From: Pontibacillus marinus BH030004 = DSM 16465
GTDB taxonomy: Bacteria; Bacillota; Bacilli; Bacillales; BH030062
DNA length: 64,000 nucleotides
Reading direction: 5' to 3'
Assembly: GCF_000425225.1 (NCBI RefSeq)
Contig: NZ_AULJ01000020.1
Location: 1-64,000 of the forward strand
A program made the position numbers and the translations under genes. The notes beneath the pieces were generated by a model that was not told the origin of the DNA, did no database searches, and worked only from the letters and a program-made list of their open reading frames with translations. Each line of letters opens with the position of its first letter. Position 1 is the stretch's first letter. This document shows, piece after piece, positions 48,200 through 56,541 of the stretch.

Positions 48200-48991
48200 T
48201 TACTTTACCGCTTCAAAGTAACCTGATGATTTAGTAACTGATATTACACCATTATGTCTCTTTTTCACATCCTCCAGATACTGTACAAATTGATCTAATA
48301 AACCGTCATTTAGAAAGGCTTTCAATTCATAAGTTGTAGACTGTAAATAATCTATTATCGGTTGGGTTTCTGGAATGTCTAATTGATCTTCAAACTCCGT
48401 AGATCTAACTTTAGTAAAATGCTTAAGAAGTTTATCTTCTCCGTTCTCCAATCCAAATGCATCGGCATGAATGTGAGCAGATGGATATCCTAAAAGTTGA
48501 TCAAATCCTTTTACGAGTTCTTCAAATTCTTTCAGATGGGAGTTTCCAATTGTAGAACAGTAAAAAATTCCGTCATCTTTTAACACTCTATGTACTTCAC
48601 TCAATGCTTGGTCAAGATCTTCAACGTGATAGAGCATATGATTGGCAATAATGACATCAAATGAATGGCTCTCAAAAGGAATCTCTTGAATATTAACTTG
48701 TTCATATGTAAATTGATCATGAATGGGTAACTGTTTTTTGAGGTCTTCTAACATTCCGTGTGAAAAGTCAGTCAGAGTGATATTCCAACCAGAAGATATA
48801 TGCTGTTGATTTTTCAACCAAAATGCCCCATTCCCACAACCAAGTTCCAAAACACTACTTCCCTCTGGTATTTGATACTGTTCAAACAACCATTCATGCC
48901 AATCTTGTGAATTTGTACTATACAGGTCATGAATTTTTATTCGAGCATTTAAATTCGTTGAGTTTTTATATTGGCTTTCTATACTTTTCAT
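48200..48991 (-). CDS. SAM-dependent methyltransferase
   Basis: A 263-residue class I methyltransferase. Motif I is VLELGCGNGAFW near residue 42; motif II has LTDFSHGMLEDL; then FDVIIANHMLYHVEDLDQAL and LKDDGIFYCSTIG. The fold is of the UbiE/Methyltransf_11 type; the C-terminal part differs from UbiE itself, so the substrate is unassigned. GGGGG precedes the ATG. It is a single gene. Confidence 0.8.
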   Translation of the reverse strand: MKSIESQYKNSTNLNARIKIHDLYSTNSQDWHEWLFEQYQIPEGSSVLELGCGNGAFWLKNQQHISSGWNITLTDFSHGMLEDLKKQLPIHDQFTYEQVNIQEIPFESHSFDVIIANHMLYHVEDLDQALSEVHRVLKDDGIFYCSTIGNSHLKEFEELVKGFDQLLGYPSAHIHADAFGLENGEDKLLKHFTKVRSTEFEDQLDIPETQPIIDYLQSTTYELKAFLNDGLLDQFVQYLEDVKKRHNGVISVTKSSGYFEAVK

Positions 48992-49083
48992 TATATATCC
49001 CCCTGTTCATTTACGTATCTCCTCCTTTATTCGCGATTCTTATCTAAGCAACCTTCCAAATTCTAGTATTACAATGACTAAAA

Positions 49084-49107
49084 AACACCGCCAATGATAG
49101 CGGTGTT
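49084..49107 (-). terminator. Terminator of ArsR-SRPBCC pair
   Basis: AACACCGC pairs with GCGGTGTT around an 8-nt loop, with six T residues on the minus strand. Confidence 0.85.
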
Positions 49108-49119
49108 AGAAGGTAAGTA

Positions 49120-49578
49120 TTATATATCCATTGGTGTTAACGTTTCACCTGTTTCCATAAGACTCTTCAGGTTACTGATAATTGCTGGCCATCCGTTATT
49201 TAATCCCATGAAGGTATCATCTCTCTCAAAGAAATCGTCTTCTTTTAAGTTTTCGTGTAAAAGGGTTAACTTCACTGTTTCGTTAAACTGTTTAAGTTCA
49301 AATGTCACCACAGTTGGTTTTTCACGTTCTGAATCATCAACATGATTCCAAGTAAACGTTAAAATCTCATGTGGTTTCGACTTAAGTACTTCCCCAAACA
49401 CATCCAATTCACCATTACCTCGAAAGTATTTCACCTCAGAACCTTCCTGCCAGTCGGACTGTACCTTTGTACCAAAAAAATACTTTTGAGTAAATTCTGG
49501 ACTTGTTAGGGCTTCCCATAATTTTTCAGGTGACGTTGCAATATACGTTACGTACACAAAAGATTGATCACTCATCAT
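49120..49578 (-). CDS. SRPBCC/AHSA1-domain protein
   Basis: A 152-residue START-like single-domain protein (YIATSPEKLWEALTSPEFTQ at the start; ILTFTWNHVDDSE; LLHENLKEDD; MGLNNGWPAIISNLKSLMET at the end), typical of the AHSA1 family. These bind hydrophobic ligands. It overlaps the preceding ArsR gene by 11 nt. ArsR-AHSA1 pairs are common in Firmicutes and Actinobacteria, and the SRPBCC partner may carry the ligand sensed. GGAGG lies in the overlap. Confidence 0.85.
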   Translation of the reverse strand: MMSDQSFVYVTYIATSPEKLWEALTSPEFTQKYFFGTKVQSDWQEGSEVKYFRGNGELDVFGEVLKSKPHEILTFTWNHVDDSEREKPTVVTFELKQFNETVKLTLLHENLKEDDFFERDDTFMGLNNGWPAIISNLKSLMETGETLTPMDI

Positions 49579-49891
49579 TTTCCTCCTCCAATTGATGTTT
49601 CATATCATCTAACACTTCCATTCGATGGTGGTTATATTTGCTTATCCACCGATTGTAAATGTCCCCTATAGGAGCTGAATTTAGATAGTGTAGCTTTTCT
49701 CTTCCACGGCGAACTTCAATGACTAAATTGGCTTCAGCTAAAATAGTTAGATGTTTTGTAACAGCTTGTCTCGATATATCTAGATGTTGGACTAATTCAT
49801 GTAAGGTTTGTCCGTTTTTCAAATACAGTTGATCAAGTAATGTTCTACGATTTATGTCCGCTAACGCTTTAAAGACCTTATCTATATTCAA
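49568..49891 (-). CDS. ArsR-type regulator paired with SRPBCC protein
   Basis: A 107-residue winged-helix regulator. It has FKALADINRRTLLDQLYLKN, LVQHLDISRQAVTKHLTILA as the helix-turn-helix, and the wing VRRGREKLHYLNSAPIG. There is no metal-binding ELCVCD motif. The start is probably the TTG at 49891. A perfect 8-bp inverted repeat lies between its -35 and -10, a natural autoregulation site. Confidence 0.85.
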   Translation of the reverse strand: MNIDKVFKALADINRRTLLDQLYLKNGQTLHELVQHLDISRQAVTKHLTILAEANLVIEVRRGREKLHYLNSAPIGDIYNRWISKYNHHRMEVLDDMKHQLEEENDE

Positions 49892-49908
49892 GCCCCCCTT
49901 ACTTTTTC

Positions 49909-49937
49909 ATTATATGCAACTATATGGTTGCATACAA
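49909..49937 (-). promoter_or_regulatory. Promoter with embedded ArsR operator
   Basis: Minus strand: TTGTAT (49932-49937), 17 bp, TATAAT (49909-49914). The inverted repeat TATGCAAC-N6-GTTGCATA (49913-49934) fills the spacer. Confidence 0.8.
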
Positions 49938-50033
49938 GTCATCCAAATAATTCTCCCTTTACCCTCTATCGCATTCTTCCTATGACCTTTATAATAGATA
50001 AGCATGAATGAATTGTAGAAAGGTGTATCAATC

Positions 50034-51590
50034 ATGAGTTTACTCACAGTAAATAACTTAAGCCACGGTTTCGGAGACCGAGCTATTTTCGATGACGTCT
50101 CGTTCCGTTTATTAAAAGGAGAACACATTGGACTTATTGGAGCGAATGGTGAAGGTAAGTCCACATTTATGAATATAATTACAGGTAAACTAGAACCTGA
50201 TGCTGGTAAAGTAAGCTGGTCAAAACATGTTCGAGTAGGATACTTGGATCAGCATGCAGACTTGGCACAAGGCATGTCGATTAGAGATGTTTTAAGAACA
50301 GCATTCCAATACCTATTTGATATGGAAACAGAAATGAATCAGCTTTTCGCCAAAATGGGAGAAGTGGACCCTGAAGAACTTGAAGAACTTCTTGAGGAAA
50401 CGGGTCGTATTCAAGATGCATTAACAAACAATGACTTTTACACAATCGACGCCAAAGTGGAAGAGGTCGCTAACGGTCTTGGTTTGAATGAGATTGGCTT
50501 AGAACGTGATGTTCATGATCTAAGTGGTGGTCAACGTACAAAGGTTCTTCTAGCCAAACTACTATTAGAAAAACCGGATATTTTATTACTAGATGAGCCA
50601 ACAAATTATTTGGATGTTGAGCATATTGAATGGCTAAGAACCTACCTTCAAGAGTATGAAAATGCATTTATTTTAATTTCACACGATATCCCATTCTTAA
50701 ACAGTGTCGTGAACCTGATTTATCATATGGAAAACCAGGAGCTTACGAGATACCCTGGCGATTACAATGAGTTTTTACGTGTATATGACATGAAAAAGCA
50801 ACAGCTTGAAGCAGCTTATAAGAAGCAACAAAAAGAGATCGCCAATTTGAAAGACTTTGTAGCTCGTAATAAAGCCAATGCTGCTACAAGTAAAATGGCA
50901 ATGTCTCGTCAGAAGAAGCTTGATAAAATGGATGTGATTGAACTAGATTCTGAAAAGCCGAAGCCACAGTTCAACTTTAAGCAAGCTCGTACACCAGGAA
51001 AGTATCTTTTTGAAACTAATGATCTTGTGATTGGGTATGAAGAACCTTTGTCTAGACCACTGAATTTAGCAATGGAACGTAATCAAAAGATTGCACTTTC
51101 TGGAGCTAACGGTATTGGTAAAACGACGTTATTACGTAGCATTTTAGGTGAAATTCAACCTGTCTCAGGCTCTGTTCAGCAAGGTGAGCACCTTCACATC
51201 GGTTACTTTGAACAGGAACTAAAAGAAACGAGTAATAATACGTGTATTGAAGAAATATGGGAAGAGTTTCGCCACTTCACACAATATGAAGTACGTTCAG
51301 CTCTTGCAAAATGCGGTCTTACTCAAAAGCATATTGAAAGTAAGGTGCAGGTACTAAGTGGTGGAGAAAAAGCCAAGGTTCGGTTATGTAAGTTAATAAA
51401 TAAAGAAACCAACCTACTAGTCCTAGATGAACCGACCAATCACCTTGACGTGGACGCAAAAGCAGAACTGAAACGTGCTTTAAAGGATTATAAGGGTAGT
51501 GTACTTCTAATCTCACACGAACCTGACTTTTATCAGGATATTGTGACTGACGTTTGGAACTGTGAGGATTGGACAACGAAAGTATTTTAA
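50034..51590 (+). CDS. ABC-F family ATPase (YfmM-like)
   Basis: A 518-residue protein with two ABC domains and no membrane segment. NBD1: GANGEGKSTFMNI, LSGGQRTKVLLAKLL, LLLDEPTNYLDVEH. NBD2: GANGIGKTTLLRSI, VLSGGEKAKVRLC, LVLDEPTNHLD. The two are joined by an ABC-F linker rich in Lys/Gln (KKQQLEAAYKKQQKEIANLK). ABC-F proteins act on ribosomes, in translation or antibiotic protection. Length and the NEGKST variant of Walker A suit the YfmM/YkpA housekeeping branch, not a resistance determinant. It is a single gene with a strong terminator. Confidence 0.88.
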   Translation: MSLLTVNNLSHGFGDRAIFDDVSFRLLKGEHIGLIGANGEGKSTFMNIITGKLEPDAGKVSWSKHVRVGYLDQHADLAQGMSIRDVLRTAFQYLFDMETEMNQLFAKMGEVDPEELEELLEETGRIQDALTNNDFYTIDAKVEEVANGLGLNEIGLERDVHDLSGGQRTKVLLAKLLLEKPDILLLDEPTNYLDVEHIEWLRTYLQEYENAFILISHDIPFLNSVVNLIYHMENQELTRYPGDYNEFLRVYDMKKQQLEAAYKKQQKEIANLKDFVARNKANAATSKMAMSRQKKLDKMDVIELDSEKPKPQFNFKQARTPGKYLFETNDLVIGYEEPLSRPLNLAMERNQKIALSGANGIGKTTLLRSILGEIQPVSGSVQQGEHLHIGYFEQELKETSNNTCIEEIWEEFRHFTQYEVRSALAKCGLTQKHIESKVQVLSGGEKAKVRLCKLINKETNLLVLDEPTNHLDVDAKAELKRALKDYKGSVLLISHEPDFYQDIVTDVWNCEDWTTKVF

Positions 51591-51623
51591 AATTAAGTTT
51601 TAGACACTTTTATGGTGTAAGAA

Positions 51624-51657
51624 AAAGAGGAGCTTCCGTTTAGGAAGTTCCTCTTTT
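51624..51657 (+). terminator. Terminator of ABC-F gene
   Basis: AAAGAGGAGCTTCC pairs with GGAAGTTCCTCTTT around a 5-nt loop (one G-T pair), then T residues. Confidence 0.85.
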
Positions 51658-51675
51658 CTCTTACTCTAGCAACCT

Positions 51676-51816
51676 TTAGATAAACAAAAACAATGTAATC
51701 GCTAAAATAACAAGGGCCGGGGACAAACATCCCAATAATTCAAATGAACAACAACCGAAGTCGAAAACATTTGACATTCCTATTTTTTTGTCTTCATCAT
51801 CCTTTGAATACCCCAT
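51676..51816 (-). CDS. Small single-span membrane protein (46 aa), type 1
   Basis: A 46-residue protein: polar, charged N-terminus (MGYSKDDEDKKIGM), a double Cys in FDFGCCSFELLGC, and a C-terminal hydrophobic stretch LSPALVILAITLFLFI. The AAGGGG before the ATG is 13 nt away, a weak RBS. Sequence features, not the RBS, support this call. It has a terminal membrane segment like the small protein at 52356. Confidence 0.4.
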   Translation of the reverse strand: MGYSKDDEDKKIGMSNVFDFGCCSFELLGCLSPALVILAITLFLFI

Positions 51817-51846
51817 AACGTGTGTCTGCCCCTTCGATTTTCCTGT

Positions 51847-52278
51847 TTATAGATATAAATTTTCTTGTGTTAATAAAGTGTCTTTAATATAATTCACTTG
51901 TTCAATCATATGACCAATATTTCCTTCTCCTGCATACAAAGACATATCAAAAAAGTTCTCATCTAAATCAGACCAATACAAAATATTTTCATCGCCAGAA
52001 ACTGATGCTTCTCGATTTAATCTTCCAACATATACTTCGACGTAGCAATTATGAACGTAATATGTAAAATCCATTAAATGGTGGAGTTTGATATCATCTT
52101 TGGTAATGTTCGTTTCTTCAAGAAGTTCTCTATAAGCAGCTTCACTACCCGATTCACCAATTTCGATTTTTCCTCCGACTAAGTTACTTAATCCCTTATA
52201 CGGGTCCTTCAACCTCTTACACATTAACAACTTATCCAAACCTTTATTATAGATCATTAAAACGTTATAACCTTGCAT
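51847..52278 (-). CDS. Nudix hydrolase
   Basis: A 143-residue Nudix protein. The box GGKIEIGESGSEAAYRELLE followed by ETN fits GX5EX7REUXEE with a non-Gly terminal residue. The N-terminus MQGYNVLMIYNKGLDKLLMC is like MutT-type 8-oxo-dGTP or NTP hydrolases; the substrate is unknown. The ATG at 52278 has AAGGTG upstream. The longer open frame upstream lies over the small membrane gene at 52356. Confidence 0.8.
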   Translation of the reverse strand: MQGYNVLMIYNKGLDKLLMCKRLKDPYKGLSNLVGGKIEIGESGSEAAYRELLEETNITKDDIKLHHLMDFTYYVHNCYVEVYVGRLNREASVSGDENILYWSDLDENFFDMSLYAGEGNIGHMIEQVNYIKDTLLTQENLYL

Positions 52279-52355
52279 TAAAACACCTTCTTTATTAAAA
52301 GTCCTGCTCCCAATTTTGTCTGAAGTTTCTACAACTGTCCCGCAATAACAGTAGG

Positions 52356-52496
52356 CTACTTCATTAACCAATATATCAGCATTATAATTAGTATAAAGAC
52401 AAAACAACCACCCTTTGTAGGGCTTCCGTACAATGCTCTATTCCATCCATCATCTGCATCTATTTTATTTTTATCTTCTTTATGTGGCTTAGACAT
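52356..52496 (-). CDS. Small single-span membrane protein (46 aa), type 2
   Basis: A 46-residue protein: charged N-terminus MSKPHKEDKNKIDADDGWNR, then LYGSPTKGG and a hydrophobic tail CFVFILIIMLIYWLM. GGGGGTG lies five nt before the ATG, a strong RBS. Function and family are unknown. It was found by reading between larger frames. The Nudix gene starts 77 bp downstream. Confidence 0.6.
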   Translation of the reverse strand: MSKPHKEDKNKIDADDGWNRALYGSPTKGGCFVFILIIMLIYWLMK

Positions 52497-52556
52497 TAAA
52501 TCACCCCCAAATTTAAAGACCTACTCAATACCTTTATATCTATTAGTTGAACATTT

Positions 52557-52709
52557 TCATGTATTATCTATATAATTTTTGTACCTCTTCTCCATAACAA
52601 GCCAACCCACAAATCTATAAACTACGCCGAACGGGACAGCTTGTGTAATATAAAAATACAACTCCTTTATTTCATTAGAGACATCATTTTTTATTAAGTA
52701 GAAGTTCAT
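52557..52709 (-). CDS. Possible small ORF (50 aa)
   Basis: Reads MNFYLIKNDVSNEIKELYFY and continues to a GWLVMEKRYKNYIDNT end, with a central hydrophobic stretch. No clear RBS precedes the ATG at 52709. It follows the 90-residue membrane gene by 51 bp on the same strand. It may be a real small membrane gene or a decayed remnant. Confidence 0.3.
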   Translation of the reverse strand: MNFYLIKNDVSNEIKELYFYITQAVPFGVVYRFVGWLVMEKRYKNYIDNT

Positions 52710-52760
52710 AGTGTATATTACTTCACACACCAACCTATTAACTTGATAAGAATAATTTGT

Positions 52761-53033
52761 TTAGGAATATATAAAATAAGCACCTGTCATTAAAATGATA
52801 AGAAAGGCGCCAACATATACCACTTTAAAAATACGCTTTTCTTTTAGAGTAAAAGGTAGTTTGGATTCTACATATCTTGAATAGCTCCCCAAGCATAATA
52901 AACCTAACAGTGCAATCAATTGACCGATAGAATCATCAATTAAGAGAAACCTAATTGCAGAGACTAACACTAATAAAATACCAATATAACCGATGCCGGT
53001 ATAAAAATACTTTCTCTTTTCCTCTTCAATCAT
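52761..53033 (-). CDS. Small membrane protein (90 aa)
   Basis: A 90-residue protein with about three membrane segments (YTGIGYIGILLVLVSAI; IGQLIALLGLLCLGSY; VVYVGAFLIILMTGAYFIYS) and charged loops. Function is unknown. GAAGGGA lies before the ATG. The region 52.3-53.0 kb holds only very small genes, all on the minus strand. Confidence 0.65.
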   Translation of the reverse strand: MIEEEKRKYFYTGIGYIGILLVLVSAIRFLLIDDSIGQLIALLGLLCLGSYSRYVESKLPFTLKEKRIFKVVYVGAFLIILMTGAYFIYS

Positions 53034-53399
53034 AAGTTCCCTTCTTCCTTTAGATAATCTTTCTTTATTACTTTTACTAACCTCTTGTACTTGTTTTCCA
53101 CAGTATAATTTTTATTACAAATCGTGTCCTATAAAAGTGGTACACATCACAATAATTCCAATTATTTCAAACAACACTCATACTTTCAATAACTTTATGT
53201 TTCCATAAGAAAAGCTTTTTTAAAATTATTTCGAATACAAGCATTCCAATCATTTTTGCTTGTCACATGAATTAACTGGTCAGCCTATTGATGAGTGATT
53301 ACGCACACTTCACATGTAAAGAAAAGGACGAAATCGCAATGGATTTCGTCCTACAAATAAGTGTTATATTCTCATTTCTAAAAACCTTAACTCCAGATA
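53034..53399. other. Intergenic stretch, terminator only
   Basis: 366 bp, AT-rich, no supported gene. A strong hairpin at 53325-53352 terminates the ABC transporter operon. Confidence 0.6.
53325..53352 (-). terminator. Terminator of the ABC exporter operon
   Basis: AGGACGAAATC pairs perfectly with GATTTCGTCCT around a 6-nt loop; T-rich on the minus strand. Confidence 0.85.
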
Positions 53400-55676
53400 T
53401 TAATCCTGCTGCTTCTTCAACGCTTCTTGTAACGATACGTTCTTCAACTTACGTTTCGAAATCCATAACGACACGAAATACGTAACCATAATGATCACAA
53501 ATCCAAGGACAATCATAAACCAGCTTAAGTTAACTGGAAGCGAGAATCCTGTTTGCTCTACCAGTGAAGTCATCATTCCATCAATACTATAATAAGCTAT
53601 AGGCACTGACACTACATAAGAGAACAAGACAATTGGTGTAAAGACATTTAAAACCATCTTTGAAATTTCATTATCTTTATATCCCATTACTTTTAACAAC
53701 GAGATAGAAGGAGAATTCTCTTCAACGATAAGATTGGTTATTAAGGTAAGGACAATGACACCAATTAAGAAAGCAAATCCAGCGATCCCCATTACAGAAT
53801 ACCGAGTTAATTGTGATGTGGATTCAAAGTTTTCGATAGCGTCCTTTTTATTTTCAACATATAAGATTTGCTCTGATTCTGTAGGTTCGACATTTGTCCA
53901 TTTCGCAGTATATACGCCTTCTGGATACCCTAAAAATGAGTTCACCTCATTTAATTGGAAATATACTGAAAAACCAATATAGACATTCGCCACGCCCTTC
54001 ACTTCTTTTGTGATGGTTTTATCGTTATATGCATTTCCGATCGTCAGTTCATCACCTAGTTCTAGTCCCAAAACAGATGCTAATGGTTGACTGACGACAA
54101 AACCACTTTCAGCTTTATCATTTAATAGGTGTTCCTCGTCATTTAGAAGTTGGATTTGATCGGTCCCTGGTTCAAAACCATATATGGAAACTTTCTGATC
54201 AATCGATATATCCTCTTTGTCGTTCAATTGCTGTACTTGAATTTCAGCATTTGTGAAAGGACTTGCTCCCTCTTCAAGATCACCTTGCTGAAGCTTATTG
54301 TAATACACCCCATAGTCATAGGTGAAAATCTTTTTATAAGTGGTCTCAACGATATCATCCATAGAGTTATACGTGACAAAACCAAAAATTAATAGAATGG
54401 TAGAGAACATGACGCCAATAAAAATATAGACCGCTCGTGTTTTCTTCCTTACCAACAAACGTAATCGAAAGCGTGATATAAAGCTTCCTTTTTTAAAGAA
54501 TGGTAACCGTTCCAACATCGACTTCTTTCCTTTGGAGACATCCTTAGGAGATAACAAATCGAGTGGCGATTGTTTCAATGGTTTACGTATTACAAAATAA
54601 GTCATAATCAGTAAAACGACATTAGGGACAATGAATCCAATGACTAAAACCATCATATCCCAATCAAAATAAGAGATACTAGGAAGGTTATAGTATTCAG
54701 AATAAAGGTTTGTAATAGGAATAGATAAACCTGCTCCTGCAAGTAGACCTAAAATGCTCCCAATGATTCCGATTACACCTGCATGTGATAGGTAGTGACG
54801 CATTAATTCTTTTTTTCGATACCCTAAAGCCATTAACGTACCAATTTCTTTACGCTGCATTTCAAGTTGCCGCTTCAAGATCATTAATACCATCATGACT
54901 GATAAAACTAAGATAAATAAAGGGAGAGTCGTTATAACCGCCTCGGAACTCTCAATTTCTGATTCCACAAATTCTATACGAGGATTTTCATCAGCATTCA
55001 TCCATCTTAATAAAGAATAATTATCTACTACATGATCCTTAAATGAAGCAACTTCTTCCTCACTATTTCCTTGCCCGATCACTTGAGATACGGATCTACT
55101 CGAAAGATTAGTTAATGTGTCTTCTCCTGTAATGGCAAGCCCAAATGACTTAGGATCATTCACCAGGTCACTTACTCTTTCCAAAATATAAATATAATCA
55201 GGCAGATACATAAAGCCTGTAACCCTAAGATTCTGGTTATTCACTTCGACTGTATCCCCCACACTTATATCGTGTGCCTTAGCAAAAGGTGGAGAAACAG
55301 CTATTTCTCCTTGTTTATTAGGTAAATCACCCTCTGAGATATAAGGTTTATTGATGTCCTCTGTTAAAGAGAATACGCGAAGTGTTGTGTCTTCTGACTT
55401 GTAATCAACATCCGTGTACGAGCGTTTCTCAAGGTCTATCTCAAAGTTTTGTTCCCAGGTCGAGAGTTGATCTTGATGAATCGATTCGCTCACAATAAAA
55501 TGAAAGTCTTCTTGATGATAGGATTCTTTAAATTGCTGATTACGTGTATCTAATGTTGAAATGGCCATCGACATGGACACAAATAGCATGATTGATATAA
55601 GTAACAAAACGATAACGCCGAAATACTGAAACTTTTTCTCTTTTATATGACGTAGAATACTTTTTCGTAAAATCAT
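53400..55676 (-). CDS. ABC transporter permease, FtsX-like
   Basis: A 758-residue permease with an N-terminal membrane segment (FQYFGVIVLLLISIMLFVSM), a periplasm-facing domain of about 200 residues, then two FtsX-type membrane blocks (LPLFILVLSVMMVLMILKR and GFAFLIGVIVLTLITNLIV as parts), each with the LMALGYRKKE or LKVMGYKDNE coupling helix. It resembles MacB/LolC-type or antimicrobial-peptide transporters; it probably extrudes or handles lipids, peptides or envelope material. Its start overlaps the ATPase gene stop by 4 nt. Confidence 0.85.
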   Translation of the reverse strand: MILRKSILRHIKEKKFQYFGVIVLLLISIMLFVSMSMAISTLDTRNQQFKESYHQEDFHFIVSESIHQDQLSTWEQNFEIDLEKRSYTDVDYKSEDTTLRVFSLTEDINKPYISEGDLPNKQGEIAVSPPFAKAHDISVGDTVEVNNQNLRVTGFMYLPDYIYILERVSDLVNDPKSFGLAITGEDTLTNLSSRSVSQVIGQGNSEEEVASFKDHVVDNYSLLRWMNADENPRIEFVESEIESSEAVITTLPLFILVLSVMMVLMILKRQLEMQRKEIGTLMALGYRKKELMRHYLSHAGVIGIIGSILGLLAGAGLSIPITNLYSEYYNLPSISYFDWDMMVLVIGFIVPNVVLLIMTYFVIRKPLKQSPLDLLSPKDVSKGKKSMLERLPFFKKGSFISRFRLRLLVRKKTRAVYIFIGVMFSTILLIFGFVTYNSMDDIVETTYKKIFTYDYGVYYNKLQQGDLEEGASPFTNAEIQVQQLNDKEDISIDQKVSIYGFEPGTDQIQLLNDEEHLLNDKAESGFVVSQPLASVLGLELGDELTIGNAYNDKTITKEVKGVANVYIGFSVYFQLNEVNSFLGYPEGVYTAKWTNVEPTESEQILYVENKKDAIENFESTSQLTRYSVMGIAGFAFLIGVIVLTLITNLIVEENSPSISLLKVMGYKDNEISKMVLNVFTPIVLFSYVVSVPIAYYSIDGMMTSLVEQTGFSLPVNLSWFMIVLGFVIIMVTYFVSLWISKRKLKNVSLQEALKKQQD

Positions 55677-56374
55677 ACCCAGTTCACCTTCTCAGGATCA
55701 ACAGGCGCTTCATTATAAAAGTGTTCAGTAATCTCCCCGCTCTTCATGCGTATGACTTTATGCGCCATTTCTCCAATTCCATTATTATGCGTGATAATGC
55801 ATACAGTTGTTCCATAAGTCTCGTTTACAAACTGTAGTAATTTCAATATATTCTTTCCTGTCTCTTCGTCTAATGCTCCTGTAGGTTCATCACACAGAAG
55901 CACCCTTGGATTTTTAATAAGCGCTCTTGCAATAGCAACACGCTGTTGTTCTCCTCCACTTAACTGATGAGGGAATTTATCTTTCTTATCCCACATTCCT
56001 ACTTTTTCTAAGATCTCTTTCATGTCTAAAGGGTTTTGACTTAATTGTCTCCCCACTTCAACATTTTCTTCTACGGTAAGCGTTGGGATCAGGTTATACT
56101 GTTGAAAAATAAACCCTAAAGAATGACGGCGGTATTCAGTTAAGTCTTTGTCTTTCATTTTATCTAATTGATGATCATCTACTTGAACCGACCCACTGTC
56201 ATGGCGATCAATTCCCCCAATTACATTGAGTAGCGTTGATTTTCCAGACCCCGATGGTCCTAAAATGGCAACAATCTTTTTGTTTGGAATTTCAATGGAT
56301 GCTTCTTTTAATGCATGAACATTGACTTCACCACTTTGATAAATTTTGTTTACGTTTGATAAAACAATACTCAT
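55673..56374 (-). CDS. ABC transporter ATP-binding protein, LolD/MacB-like
   Basis: A 233-residue ATPase. Walker [18 protein letters not shown]-loop [18 protein letters not shown], signature [15 protein letters not shown], Walker [13 protein letters not shown], and the switch His in IITHNNGI. The GALD variant and the ATPase-then-permease layout are typical of the MacB/LolD type. The ATG at 56374 has TTGGAGATGAG upstream; longer frames lack one. It is first gene of a two-gene operon with a 4-nt ATGA-type overlap. Confidence 0.88.
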   Translation of the reverse strand: MSIVLSNVNKIYQSGEVNVHALKEASIEIPNKKIVAILGPSGSGKSTLLNVIGGIDRHDSGSVQVDDHQLDKMKDKDLTEYRRHSLGFIFQQYNLIPTLTVEENVEVGRQLSQNPLDMKEILEKVGMWDKKDKFPHQLSGGEQQRVAIARALIKNPRVLLCDEPTGALDEETGKNILKLLQFVNETYGTTVCIITHNNGIGEMAHKVIRMKSGEITEHFYNEAPVDPEKVNWV

Positions 56375-56510
56375 ACGCTCATCTCCAATATTTTTTGAAA
56401 TATATAATTCTAAATGTTTCATTTTCTATTATCATAGTACTATAAGGATTTTCAGAACACAACATATTTTTGAAATATATAACATCTATTATTTCAAAAA
56501 ATCCATAAAA

Positions 56511-56538
56511 AAAGAGCGATGCTTTCTGCATGCTCTTT
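56511..56538 (-). terminator. Terminator of dinB
   Basis: AAAGAGC pairs with GCTCTTT, extended by ATGC/GCAT; seven T residues follow on the minus strand. Confidence 0.8.
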
Positions 56539-56541
56539 CGT

